Shown here: positions 38,547-50,827 of the stretch, piece after piece
How the letters are laid out: the number at the start of each line of letters is the position of its first letter
Numbering within the stretch: the first letter of the stretch is position 1
Origin: Acholoe squamosa
Taxonomy: Eukaryota > Annelida > Polychaeta > Phyllodocida > Polynoidae
Direction of reading: 5' to 3'
Assembly (NCBI GenBank): GCA_949317995.1
Contig: OX439047.1
Span: forward strand, 44,331,505 to 44,395,504
DNA: 64,000 bases
Position numbers and translations under genes: made by a program
Notes under the pieces: generated by a model
What the model was told of the DNA's origin: nothing
Databases searched by the model: none
Seen by the model: only the letters and a program-made list of their open reading frames with translations

Positions 38547-38925
38547 TTTCCCAAACTTTATTGCTGTAAGCATGTGTCAACTTATAAATGCGATTCATTA
38601 TAATGAAGAGAATTTGAACTCATAACATTACATACAAATATTACCACCACAGGTATACTTTCAGTGAACAGGTACATAAATAAATATATCACAGTTGGAC
38701 ATTCTCCCTATAATGGAGCAAATACTTTCATCATACTGTTTGTCAAACTTTATTGCTAAAAGCATGTGGCTAGAACACGTGGTTTGTTATTCTGAAGGGA
38801 ATCATGACACAAATTTGACCTCATCACCTAACATACAAATATGAGCTCCACGTATTCACATTTATTGGACAGGTACATAACAGATACATAATAGATACAT
38901 CACAGTTAATTATTCTCCCTGCAAA
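38547..38925 (-). repeat. Diverged tandem duplication of the nuclease 3' tail with two poly(A) signals
   Basis: Two units of about 180 bp (roughly 38547-38730 and 38738-38925) can be aligned by eye. Both share CAAACTTTATTGCT near one end, ACATACAAATAT in the middle, ACAGGTACATAA, then ATCACAGTT and ATTCTCCCT. Read on the minus strand, TTTATT at 38749-38754 and at 38557-38562 are AATAAA poly(A) signals just downstream of the nuclease stop. On the plus strand, AATAAA lies near 38676 and could serve the transposase transcript. Confidence 0.7.
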
Positions 38926-38930
38926 AGCAT

Positions 38931-41900
38931 TTATGCTTTTGCCGTCCTCTTCTTCTTTTTTTTCTTTGGGGGTGGCTGAAGATCATCAACTGTGGATGTC
39001 TCGCCACACAATCTAGGCAGTAGATGTTGAACATAGAACCTGTCTAAACAGTCTTTGACACCATACCAGTAGTCAACATCAAATGTAACAGGATCCACGT
39101 GTATACCCTCTGGAGTCCAAACTACAAAGTCACACCACTCAACTTCCAGTAGAGCCATTTGCCCCTGTATCTGTGTGTAATACTCATGTGATTTCTTCAA
39201 GTGACCTTCAGCATCTAGGTAGGGGATAAGGCCACGTTCAAGAGCCTCTAGTGGTTTTAGATTCTTCAGTGCCGCTGTGTATGCACATTTTACCTCGATC
39301 AGTCGTTCACCACAACAGCTGCAGCTAGCGTAACGATCAGGAGTTGCTCCTATGTGGGCATCCCCTGAAAATAATATTGAGAGTTATTAGAAACAAGGGC
39401 TCTCAAAGAGCTGTTTTGCATTCAGATATTTTGGATCATGTAGCATTTTATCATGTAATATACACTCTCTCAGTTAAATTGTTAGTGTTTCTATATTTGT
39501 GACACGATCTGTGAAAAGGGGGCTTAGTGCAAAGGGTTCTAAGACCCGTTCTCCAAGTCTGTGTCACATTTATTGTCATACATGCATACGTCTCAAGTTG
39601 TTGATATTTTATACTGATGTACATAGTTCAGTCAAGCATGTATTGTATTTAAGAAAAATCAAATACCTGGTGGAATCTTTATCCCACATCTTCCAACAAT
39701 CAAGTCATCACAGACCGAGATCTTAATGTAGTCTCTTATCGCATCACCCTCATGGTCATTTCCATACTTGATTGCTGGTACCTTACTCAGATCTCGTGAT
39801 GGCCCAATAAGGTCATTCAGTAGTGTAGCACTCGGAGTTTTTACTCTAGTTGATGTCATGAAGCTGCAATATGAAAGGATAAGAATAAAGTTACTGTAGT
39901 CTGCTTAAATGGACACATTCGATGCAATTTACTACGAATTTGGTATTGATATATTTATGACTAGAAAACATTGTTTGTTCATTGAACTCAATAAAAGTTG
40001 TTTTTATAGATGTATCCTTTGTTTTCATGTATTAAGCTATTCACCACAAGATATATCCTCACCTGAAAACTTTTCCCATTTTGGAGGCTGTGATACGGTT
40101 CTCGCGTACCTGCAGCCAATGTGCATTCTGATGCTGCTCCTTAGTGGAGTCCATAATGAGCTGACTCTGTTCAACAGAGACAGATGTTCGAATGATCTCA
40201 AACAGCTCATCGCTTGAAGATGAATCTTCTATGATCTGCATAATGCTATCTGGTAGTGTGGGTAGGGTTGTCTCTGAGTCATCATAGAAGTCACCGAAGA
40301 ACACCTCAGCTGTGTCATCATCTGGGCAAAAGAAAAAATAACTAAATTTATATTACATGCTTGTATGATGTTGAAAGATCATTGAACGATTTGATTTCCA
40401 TCAGGGCTTGTTATCCAGACCTACAGATTTACAAATCTACTAATATATTTAAATTTTGTTAAACAAACTCCTTGGGGATGTCAAAACTATGACGAATTTC
40501 ATTGTATCTGAACAGGGACATTCACCCCCCTCCCCTATCAACACAATTTACCAGGGGGTAGTTACGAAGCACTGTCACAAGTCATTCTAATGTTCCCCCT
40601 ACCCCAGTCAACAGAAAACATTGCAAAACGTCAGAATGTTTCCCTATGGCTCCTTATCACTACTCATGGCAAAACGTTTTAAAATGTAAAAAATGTTTTT
40701 TTGATGTTAAATAACTATTTTTTGGTTGAGTGGGACCCCTACACTAGGGACTAGGGATGTGCATAGGTAGTGAGTACTGCCTGACATTACATTAGAACTT
40801 CCATGTAGCCCATAGCATTTTTAATTGCAAGTCTAAGGCGTACATACCTTTGTCAATAGATACTTCATAGCCATAGAGGAGGAGGGCTGCACAGTTTGGT
40901 GCTGCATCTGCTAGGATGTCTGCAAATTCCGCATCAGTACAACTGCTACTGCTACAGCTCCGTTTCCTAGTTGGTCTACTTCTCTTCCAGTCCTAAAAGT
41001 CAAAAAGTATCTTGTCTGTACAATTCTAGCTTTAAATTGCCCTTGAAACTCAAATCAATGTTCAATCATTGTATATTGTATGAATAGATTGAAAATCACG
41101 TTTACCTGTTATATCATATTGAAATCAAACATGGGAGACTGATGAATATTGAGTAAATGGTGGCACAAAATGGGGATATGGAATATGCAAGTATACATGT
41201 TAGTTAATACATGTTATACATGCTAGCCAATACAATTTCTCAAAAGCAAATTTAGATAATCAGTTGAAAATATCTAGGTTGAAATAGTTGATTATTACCT
41301 TGTTTACCCTGGGTTTTCGGAAGTTCATCTTCTTGACAACCTCAGCTATGACCTCTTTACAGAAAGCTTGGTTCCATTGACATGCTACAGATGTGCATGC
41401 ATCTGGAAGGTTTAACCCCAGCTCAGATGCTCCCATCATTTTAAATAGAATACCACCAATGTGGCTGCACACCTCACCCAGGCTGAAATGAAATGGAAGA
41501 TTATCAAAATAAAATAAACTTATCAATGTAGTGGTTTTAGTGGATAACAATAGAAATTAATTAAACTTTTGAAAGGCAAGCTGTTAGGAACTATGATTTA
41601 CTACCCTGACATTGTATTCTACCGGGTAAATGTATCTATATCATAATTGTTCATTAAGCTCATTTCATGTATCTGGAACTTTCTCTAAAATTCCAAAATT
41701 AAGATGAAATCAATAAAATAAATGTAGATACACAGTTTACTCACCCTGCAGTGCATGTGCACCTTCCAGCTTCAATTGTCCCACAAACATGAACCATCAC
41801 CCACGCCTCATAGGGAGCTGATGTGTGTTGCGATGGTTTGACTTTGGCTTTGATGAAAGTAATATCAGGAGATGCCTGGTAGATATTGAGTTCCTGAACC

Positions 41901-44341
41901 CAGCCACTGACAGCATAGTTGTACGATTCCAAACTTTTGTAGGCTTTGAGTTGTTGTACAGTGATCCCTGTGAAGGAAACAAAGAGATAAATGCAATTGA
42001 TCAATTGAATATATATGTGCATGTATAGGCCTAACATTCCACAGTGTTGACAATGATGTAAAAGTAGTCCCTGTCTTGCTCTCTACATACCACATCCACC
42101 AGCATGAATGACAGAACCCTCTGTTCATCAGAAATTGTGATATGCACCAAGCTTATTATCCTGGACCATCAATATCACAAATGTCAGAATGTAAGAAAAA
42201 CATAATGACTCTATTGTCTAGACTTTGTTTGAAATAATCATGACTACAAGTGCAATCAAGTAGAAGACCCACCTCCTTGGATCATTATGACATGGACATC
42301 TATCTAAACTGTTAAGAAGTGAGAGTGTACCAGAAAGTATGCTCTTGGGGAATTCATAATCAAACCCTAAAAATGCCTAAAAAGTCATAATTTTAGAATG
42401 GTCCTGACAATGTAGCACTCATATGTATACAACTATGGACAGGTACTAATTTGCTAAAAAAAGGATGACACATTCCCCTGGCATTCCCCACGACACAATA
42501 GTGCTTAGAAAGATATCAGTGTGTTCTTAGAAGTGTTTCACTGTGATCTATAATAATCTTCCAACCTGTTTTGGCTTATTTTCGGTATTAGTTCAAATTC
42601 CAAAAGTTATATTCTAGGCCAACTAGCACCTACCTGGTGAGTTGATTAGGTAGTTGTATATATCAGCATACATGACTGATGGCATCAACTTTAGATCAGG
42701 CACCCAATCGCTGATGTCTTTCGGGTTGGGCAAAACCTTGTCTCCTCGGGACAAGATGTCTTGCAAGCGCTCAGCTGCTCTTTTCTGTGTTGTCACCTCG
42801 TCAGGATTCACCGGCACTGCTAGCTTCCAAGTGAAGTAAGCTATCCTGACGAGATCTGCCTTATTAGCCTCACCCGAACGTACCCCTCTGAGGCCCAGCC
42901 ATGTTCTCAGCTGTGACACTGTCCAGGTCTGCAGAAGATATGATACAGTTTAATATATTTAAACACATATTCTAACATACTGAAAATAAGCACTTGGCTT
43001 TAAAAAATGTATTTTCAACATTTGCAAACTTTTTATTGGGTTTGGATTTAAACAATGTTTGCAAAAAATTGTTTTATGACATACTAAGAATTTTTACAAA
43101 CTAAATAAAAATGCTTGTTTCAACTTTTTTTTCAACCAAAAAAAGTTATGTTTCTTTCATGTTACAGAAAACGTGTTTACCTCAAAATAATCTCATTTCT
43201 GGGTAGAGACTAGGTTGGCGCTAGCAGTTCGCCAAATCGCCAATGGCGAATTAAAGTGCATTTTGGCTAATAAAAAACCAAAAATATTCGCCAAATTGGC
43301 AAATTTTGAAGGCCAACTGTGTATATGCTAGGGTCAGATCATATTAACCCCCTAGTGATGTTTAATTAACAATAAAACGACCTCATCTTAGGGAGTGGTC
43401 ATTATTTATCAACAGGGGGGGGTGGTGGGTTTTCGCGCGGACGCGCGGGAATTTTTTACGCCCCCCTCGACGGCAGTCAAAATTTTTTGTGCCCCCCGCG
43501 CCCGAGGCGCGGAGAGTTTTCGCGCCCCTCTTTGATCTATAGCAGCGCGCAGGCTTTTTTGCTAAAAAGAGGGTGAATTTTTTTTGCCCCCCCCTCAAGA
43601 GGGGTCAAAATTTTTTTATCCCCCCCCTCGGGAGGGGTCTGAAAATTTTACGCCCCCCCTCAAACTCACCCTCCCCCCCCTGTTGATAAATAATGACCAC
43701 TCCCTTACTCCCTAATATAGTTGTGTATTCACATAGGATATTTACTTTGTTTCTATTTTGACACATTTGATTGAAATGGACTCCAAATAACATACAAAAC
43801 CTTAATCACAAATGTTTTCTTGATAGGAATGGTTGAACCTCTGATCATGAATAGGTTTGCTTGAATTATAATTGTAACACTCTTTTATTAAGGCAATTAG
43901 GTCCAGATAAGGTAAGGTGAACCATAAGGATATTGCTACTGAATCTTTTTCAGAAAATTTCCTAAATGAAATCTATCTATAGATCAACTTTTTATTAGGC
44001 GTGGCCTTAGTGAGAAGGACATGGGAAAACACCTAGAAATATATATACATGTGATATTTTCTAAAGTCGTTTTTAAGATGGGACCTCCTAGCTAGACCCC
44101 TTTCCACCATAAGTCCTGTAAACCATTGAATCAAGAGAGTGGTTTCATTATATCTTAATTCTCACAACAGTAGGAGTTCAAATATTTCCTTGAACCATGC
44201 AGATAAATAGTACTAGCCTGCCAAAGTAAATGGAATCTGGAGTTTACATACCTTAAGCTTCTTCCAAGCTGCGTCTTCAAAAGGAGGCTGTACTTGCTGG
44301 AGCTCAGCACTGTTAGAAACAAAGTTGTGATCTGCACTCAT
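38931..44341 (-). CDS. SAP-SWIM-YqaJ exonuclease of an ISL2EU-like transposon
   Basis: YqaJ-family (lambda-exonuclease-like, PD-(D/E)XK) nuclease, the usual companion of ISL2EU transposases; its job in transposition is not settled. Eight exons on the minus strand: 44341-44252, 42928-42634, 41967-41745, 41482-41299, 40992-40848, 40321-40063, 39863-39667 and 39364-38931. All introns are GT-AG, all phases match, and the spliced frame is 1827 nt (608 residues plus TAA). A SAP-like DNA-binding helix pair occupies about residues 31-66 (VSQLRTWLGLRGV). A SWIM zinc finger uses C198, C200, C208 and H210. The nuclease core has RITASKMG at 388-395, YGNDHE with E437, GATPDR with D474, IEVK with E488 and K490, and YYTQIQGQM at 526-534, so every expected catalytic residue is present. 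The C-terminus is a lysine-rich tail (PPPKKKKKKRTAKA) that could be a nuclear localisation signal. The start was chosen because exon 1 opens with ATG and ends at a perfect AAG/GTATGT donor. Exon 1 is the least certain part. Confidence 0.92.
43391..43704. mobile_element. Harbinger-type MITE, copy 3, nested in nuclease intron 1
   Basis: A 314-bp element flanked by TTA (43388-43390 and 43705-43707). Its termini are an inverted repeat beginning GGGAGTGGTCATTATTTATC. The interior is C- and G-rich, with CGCG-rich blocks and repeated CCCCCC(T)C / AAAATTTTT segments. A 3-bp TWA target duplication is characteristic of PIF/Harbinger elements. It sits between exons 1 and 2 of the YqaJ gene (intron 42929-44251), so it landed after the larger element, or was carried by it. 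It encodes nothing convincing. Confidence 0.85.
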
Positions 44342-45402
44342 GGTGGTTGCAATGTATCTGAATCACTTGGGAATTAAGCCATGCTTTAAATGGGCATTTA
44401 CTGAACTGCTCAACACGTGTTAAGCAGTTCATGTAGACTGAAAAGCTCGAAACATGGAGTTGCCACACACAGGTGAACTGCTCTGTGGTGTGAAGTAGAG
44501 CCATACGGGTTGGCCTAGGTGTGGAGCCTTAAATGCCATCACAGTAAAACCGGGAGTTGTTCACACCCTGCTATGCAGGCTAATAGAATGTGTGACAAGC
44601 TGAACAACGTCATTGTACTACACAATATTACTTCCTAAATGTTGGAGGGGCTGGGGTTGTGGAGGGGCTTCGTCATCTTAAATTGGCAAAGTAGTCAATT
44701 AACATTTATTCATTCAATATACACGATACCTCCAACACAGTTCTCATTCACAGACATGAGGCATTGGCATCTTGTGCTATTAATAATGTCACCGGGGAGC
44801 TGTAATCCAGGCCCCCACATGTTGGTGGCTGGCCTTAATTAATGTACATTAATTTGACGGAGACCAAAGACAGTACAGTAGCACATGTCACTGAGGCCGG
44901 TGCTGACCCTCAGTGAACCGCAGGCCTCACACAATCCCGCCCCCCCTCCATAGTTCACGGACAGGGCCGGTACCAAATTAGCCCTGGAGTTGACAAGTGA
45001 AGCTATTGTTGCATCCACTTGATATACACTCAGGCTTATTTCATGTCATATGTATTTAATCTACTACTTGATATTGTGCAACTGTGAATTCTAAGTACGA
45101 TTAAGCAGTGGATTAAAGAGTCTCTGATATTCTTTTCCTGCTAAGAAACCACACCCATAAAGGGCGATAATATGTGCATGGTTATAATTTAAATTGGTAT
45201 AGATTCATAATTTTTCATTAAATATACTGCTGAGAGCACTAAAATAGTTCCTCCAGATGTTATCTTCATAATAGTGATATTCACTAAGATTGTTAAGTGA
45301 TAGTTTAATTAGAAATGCCTTTTCAATTAAACTGGATAAGTAGTGCTCCAGCCACTTTGTCCCAGAATTACCAGCGAATCTGACTTGGGGAACCAGCATG
45401 TG

Positions 45403-45476
45403 TAGTTCCCGCTCTCACACTAGGTGGAGCCAGTCAAATTTGACTGTAGCGCCACCTGGGGAGATGGGAGGAACTA
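45403..45476. repeat. Extended imperfect palindrome with CTCF-like arms
   Basis: The centre is a perfect 16-bp palindrome, CAGTCAAATTTGACTG (45431-45446). Outside it, AGGTGGAGC on the left pairs with GCGCCACCT on the right, and TAGTTCC pairs with GGAACTA at the edges. The two arms each resemble a CTCF core, in opposite orientation. Confidence 0.55.
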
Positions 45477-46900
45477 GCATCCTGCTTAAAGCTTATTATA
45501 TACACTGCAACCATTCAATGGGGATGGAATATTAACCTTTCAGTCCCTGCAAAATATCAGTCACCCTGTCCTTTCACTCCCTAACTCACTCCAGGTGGGA
45601 TCAGTAACAATACCTTCTCCCTAGCCACGTCTAGCCCCCTGTTCAACTGCAGGTGAGTCTTATGCTACAACCCATCACTGTGAACTTCATCATTTGAAGG
45701 TCAAATAAGCACATGACATTGAGGAGCTGTCTGAGTTAACAACTAGAAGCTTGTCTTTGCTGTGGTTAGATGCCATATGTGCTCTGACTGTATAATTACC
45801 AGGTCCTACCAATGTTTGTATAGTAATAGCATAATAATGCTTGTGAGGATACAAATTATTGTGTATTGTGCCCATTCCACCCCAACAAAAAGACAGTATT
45901 ATAATGTTTTAGACGAAGCAGGCATGGCTACATTTTCATCTTTTCTTTTAACAAGAGGTAGGCCCTCATTTAATACAAATCCGTGGTATTCCCAGATAGG
46001 ATCATCTGAATGAGGTATAGATCTCACCATGGTCTTATATAACCAGGTGTCTCAGATCATAATCAGAGCATTTTCCGTACTCTCTTTTTCCCATTTTTTC
46101 ACCTGTATAGTTACAATAACCTATGACCTTTAAGTGTATTCAATTCAATGCAGACACTATCTAAATACTGGTGTTTCACAAATAATATTCAGTGAATTGT
46201 GCATAATCATGACAAACGATGTATTCTAAGCTAGATAATTCAATTCACTCGCGAATATCAATTATAGAATCCTATCTGTATCAGATTAGCACTTGTATGT
46301 CTCATTACGTAAGTAGTTAAAGTAGGTTTTGGTTCCCATGGTGAGGCCTTGGTGTACCCTGGGGGTATTTGGTGATGATAAACCTATGTGGTAAATATCT
46401 GTACCCATAGCTTACTCCTATGGTAAAAAGAGCTGTCAGTAGGTACCCTCTTTTCAAAAGAAGTCAGGCTCTGCTTTACCATTCAAGTTGCACTCACCAC
46501 ATTAGTCTGAAAAGTCACCTGCCTTGTTAAAACAGAGAGAGCTGCACTATCAGGTACCTACTCATGTCACACACTCTATATTATATTATACTGACTGACT
46601 TCTCTCAACTATGTACCTTCTCAAATCCCCCTATTTTAGCACCATACTTGAATGTCCACTTGTGAGCAACAAAAGGGACAAGTTATAGCTACAAGAAAAG
46701 AAAGGACTGGAAACAAGGGCATTTTTAGCCAGCTCTTCCTTTTACTATAGGAGCAACACCCTACTGGTGAGTTACTCGCCAGGGCTGCATACACACATGC
46801 TGACTTCTGAATTGGCGGCATGATTCTTAAATATGGTGTTGGAAAGTAGGTCCACTATTGCTGCATTGGTGCATTATGAAGAGAAAAAAAAAATAACCAA

Positions 46901-46946
46901 GAGCCCCCACCATGTGGCCCTTGGAGGGCCACATGGTGGGGGTCTC
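46901..46946. repeat. Tight inverted repeat with 4-nt loop
   Basis: CCCCCACCATGTGGCCC and GGGCCACATGGTGGGGG flank a short TTGGA spacer, and the pairing extends to GAG/CTC with one bulged base. The loop is too small for a typical miRNA. It could act as a cruciform or a structured RNA element. It is otherwise unassigned. Confidence 0.6.
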
Positions 46947-48492
46947 ACTCCCACTTGTAGATGATGGGGCAGTCGCATTGCCCTTAGTCTTGCTCTGAGT
47001 GGGGCCAACAATATAGTACTGTGTCCCATGAACCAAACTGTGTATTTATCCATTTATTTTGCCATAAATCCTAAGCTAATTTATTCGGATCAGGCCAATG
47101 GTGACATCTAGCCTTCATTAAAAACAGTCCCCTTCTGATTTACTTACTGGTGTGAGGAAGTAACTAGTGTAGTTTGATGGAGTATGTACCGTTCTCTGTT
47201 TTTGTCATTTTCTTTTTTACATTCTAAGGGAGTTTTATCTCTTTGATCTTTAGAAAAGAAATAAAACAAGCAATAACGTTTGAATGAAGTACTTGGTCAC
47301 CCTCAGTAGAAATATGCCTTTTTAGCTAACAACACAAGTTTCTGGAAGTAAAGTGCGAATCAGTTGGTGTAGGGAGGAAATGGAAGAAATGATACTAAGT
47401 GCTAGTGTCTGCTACACTTCTCGGTATTTTCTACTTGTGTTCTACCTACAACACTGATATTGTCAGAAGAAAAGGTCTAGCCTTTTGCAACCTTGTAGTA
47501 TTATTCAGTTAGACCTGGTTAATGGGACAAAGTCATCAACCAGGAAAAGAAACAGTGAGGAAAATGCAGTTTACATGTATACTCTAAAGTTAAGAGAAAG
47601 TGAGTACATGTTTTATATGATTTATATTGATTTATCTAGACAAAGTTGAAATCATTTGTCTTCGGTGTGATCACGATTTGTAATTCTGAAAATGTTCTAA
47701 GTTGTCCATTATATTTCCATTATTTCTTAATTTTGTTACTTTGATTGTTTCTCTGACCTAATTATTTTAATCTGATTATCATAATCGACCGTCACCTGTT
47801 TCCATAGACCCACTGCCGTGCATTACTGAAAAGCCTCTTAAAGTTGCAGTTCCCCCACTCAGTTGACACTTTTTCTGACTATGAGTGTCTCCAGCTGTCC
47901 AGTGCTGAACACCTGGCACTGTGGGGGTCCGGGAGGGGTGTCACAGCCCCAAGAACTATTGTAAATATGTCACCTGTGACCAGGTGTATGAATCATAACT
48001 CCTGAGCTACCCATCCTCTTGTGTTAGCATCATCTTTAATATATCAGACACTCTAATGATATACCCAGGGGCTTAGTTGTATATGTAAAAGCCAATGGGT
48101 TATTGTCTACTCTAATGTAGTATGACATGTTGCATTTCTACCGATTTTATCTCCTGCTGTTTCTAAATCATTAGTGTTTCCATAGATCTATGTAGGCGTT
48201 CTTATATACAATGACTCTGCGTTAATCACTCCCCTTTTTCATACTTGTGGGATGTGGCTCCGGTGTTACAAGACATGCCTTTTAGATGAAAGCAGCTGAG
48301 ATATCATGATTGAAACGTGGACCTCATTCCAGTCTGTATTTACTTTGGGAAATAAGGCTAACACTTTGTTTCCCCTCTAATATAACAAATAAAATGAGAA
48401 GAAGAATAAATTAGCGAAAAGCCCTGTCTAAGGGCCGTGTGCTTTTTTCATGTTTCAGTTAAGGTTCTTTGTGTGAGCAGTGGGCCGTGTCA

Positions 48493-48508
48493 CTGTCATT
48501 TGTGACAG
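48493..48508. promoter_or_regulatory. Inverted TALE (MEIS/PREP) half-sites
   Basis: CTGTCATTTGTGACAG contains two exact TGACAG cores in inverted orientation with a 4-bp spacer. Confidence 0.25.
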
Positions 48509-48991
48509 CGAGAGGCTTGACACTAATCTCATTGTCAATGACGTACCGTCCTACTACAGGCCGCATTGCTATATTAAAAGCCTCAAGTAGAGACAAGGCC
48601 CCTTGCGCCATTGACAAAACTCACTTAATTAATGTTTCCTACCTGCCTGCAAAACCCTGCTGTTCAAAAATGAGGCTGAGTGGGGATTTGGCCTCTCAGG
48701 AAATTTGGTGTGAGTAATAGAGTTGGAGCCTAAATGTGATATCCAATTATCCCAAAGCGAAAGTGACTTTCATTTAGGAGCTGATCTAACGTGGGGTAAG
48801 AGTAGGGCATTGAATCTTTTCTCAGTAGGATATGAATAATCATTATTGATAGAGTGTTTCCTATAGTTGTAATTAATAGATCATTCAATCATGTTATTGC
48901 TTTGATACCAATACCAGAATGAAGATAGGTTTGCGCTTTCCCTATTAAAAATGAAATAAGGATTTAGGTTGAAACTGTTGTTTCTTCTTTC

Positions 48992-49030
48992 TCTTTTCTT
49001 TTATTAATTTCTCTTTTCTTTTATTAATTT
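48992..49030. repeat. Short tandem duplication, about 20 bp x 2
   Basis: TCTCTTTTCTTTTATTAATT is repeated twice in direct orientation. Confidence 0.8.
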
Positions 49031-49650
49031 GATATATTTTGAGGAGTAGGATATCACAATATCAGAAATGTTTGATTCATGATTATACTTTAGATAAACA
49101 GCGTGATCACATCTATAATCAATATTGCCACTCAGTACCCATTCCGCCTGCTTTGCTGTGCTGCACTCTTCCAAAGAAAAAAAAAGTTCAAATCTCAAAT
49201 CGGAAACCTTTGTCCTTCTTTTGATAATGAGAATGCTAGGTATTTGCTTTGTGCCTAAGTATACTGTTTGCTTTCCTATCTACCCACCTGTGCGTTGTCA
49301 ATGTAATCCCTGTGACAGTTTTGGCGAAGGAAATGGGTTAAGTGCATTTTGAGAAGTAGCCTGATGTTTGAGGGGATAAATGCTCTTGACATGTTTAATT
49401 ATGGAGGCCACACGCCGGCTGTCATTCCCTTGTTAGACAATGGTCCAGATATTGAGCACAATTTGGAGCTGCTCCCCTAGCTCTTGACCCATTTCCTATT
49501 CTTTACTTTAGTTTATCTTTTAAAAGGTAGATACCTGATCCACAAACCAGCCTTCAGGTGCATAACACCAGCGTATAAGGTGAAGCAATTGGTCAGAACA
49601 ATGTAAACCTGTAAAATGCTAAAATTGATATATTTGTTGATATGGTCTTC

Positions 49651-49816
49651 CGTATTGGTGCCCAGGCGCTCACTGATTTCATTCCCACTGTACCCCCTGG
49701 CGCCTATACGAGACAGGCGCTTATTTGAATACTGCTTATAGTGCTTATGAGTTTCAATACCCCTACACCCCCGGCGCTTATTTAAGACCCCGGTGCTTAA
49801 ATGGGCCATTATGGTA
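49651..49816. repeat. Interspersed repeat with GGCGCTTATTT words
   Basis: GGCGCTTATTTGAATAC, GTGCTTATGAG, GGCGCTTATTTAAGACC and GGTGCTTAAATGGGCC recur in a GC-richer patch ending CCATTATGGTAT. Related words (GGGCACTTATTGGGG, GGGCACTTATTAAATCG) occur in the transposase intron at about 37907-37940. This looks like a dispersed repeat family. Confidence 0.5.
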
Positions 49817-50827
49817 TGATGTTTTGATATGACTTGAGGGTGTGTAATCGTAGAATCTTAAGAAATGATAAATGCCTACTGAGAGATGGACACTGGGAAA
49901 TCCCCATGTTCCATGAGGTTAGGTATACCTAAACACATGAGATCAGTGTACAGGTGCAGGATGTAGTCTGATATGGGTTCAGCCACTTAGCAGTCCATCT
50001 TCTTGCATTGCCAATGTTTGTACCCAGAAGGTGGTCCCTGAATAACCAAAATCGTCCAACTCTTCTATGTAATAACACATATTTAGGAAATATGTTTCTC
50101 AGGCTCCGATTTGCATGGGGAATTAGTCTGAGGCCGAGACCCCCCAGGTACAGGGTAAATAGTTAGAGACTGGGTTCGGGGAATGAGGTAAATAGTGACA
50201 GGTATATGTTTCAGTGGGTTTTGTCATGCCAGCATTGAGGTTAAACACAGCTGCAGCTTTTACCTTTCTTTGTGTTATCTGTGTCCATATTATCTAAAAT
50301 CATCCTAAGTACCCAACCTGCATACTAAAGTTTGCCAAAGTAAACATAAAGACTTATTTCTCGATTCATATATCTATAATAAGTTTTATTCTAAGAAAAT
50401 AAAATGCAAGAAATTCTATATATAAACCCTATAATAACCAGCCATATGAATTCAATTATTAACACTGGAGAGAGGAAAATAATAAGAATACAAATCTAAT
50501 CCATGGAGTGGGTGGCAGGTCCTAGGCTATGGACACGTTTGTAGCTAATATAGAAGGGAAAATATACGTGTGTATAAAAAGGTACGGATGTGCATTGTAT
50601 ACAAAACAAACAGGAAGATAGAGTAACGTCTAGTCATATTGTACTCGCACCCAGGCACCAACAAAGATGATATTACTGAGGTGCTGAATCCACTTATGTA
50701 GCACAATAGACTATCAGAGCTGCAGGTCCAGGAGGTCTATGTCTGCCACATTGTTCCTGATATTACTTGACATGCAGTGATGGACAATACTGACATAACT
50801 GTCAGTGCCTTGGTAGTGACAGTGGAT

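Larger units (their letters stand above)
36182..44341. mobile_element. ISL2EU/IS4EU-like autonomous DNA transposon (core; ends undefined)
   Basis: A DDE_Tnp_4 transposase on the plus strand and a YqaJ nuclease on the minus strand converge at 38.4-38.9 kb. From established knowledge, this two-gene set characterises the ISL2EU (IS4EU) superfamily, which makes 2-bp target duplications. Both reading frames are free of disabling changes where I can read them, which suggests recent insertion or selection. I searched by eye for TIRs upstream of 36.2 kb and downstream of 44.34 kb and found no convincing pair, so the coordinates cover only the coding core. A domesticated gene pair is the alternative, but the transposon reading is more likely. 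Confidence 0.8.
44342..50827. other. Intergenic; should contain the element right end
   Basis: No TIR or gene could be supported. Features are the CTCF-like palindrome at 45.4 kb, the tight hairpin at 46.9 kb, the TALE pair at 48.5 kb and the dispersed repeat at 49.65 kb. Confidence 0.5.

Noticed and set aside
43383-43793. Basic, glycine-rich minus-strand frames
   Set aside because: They lie within or across the Harbinger-type MITE and reflect its G-runs.
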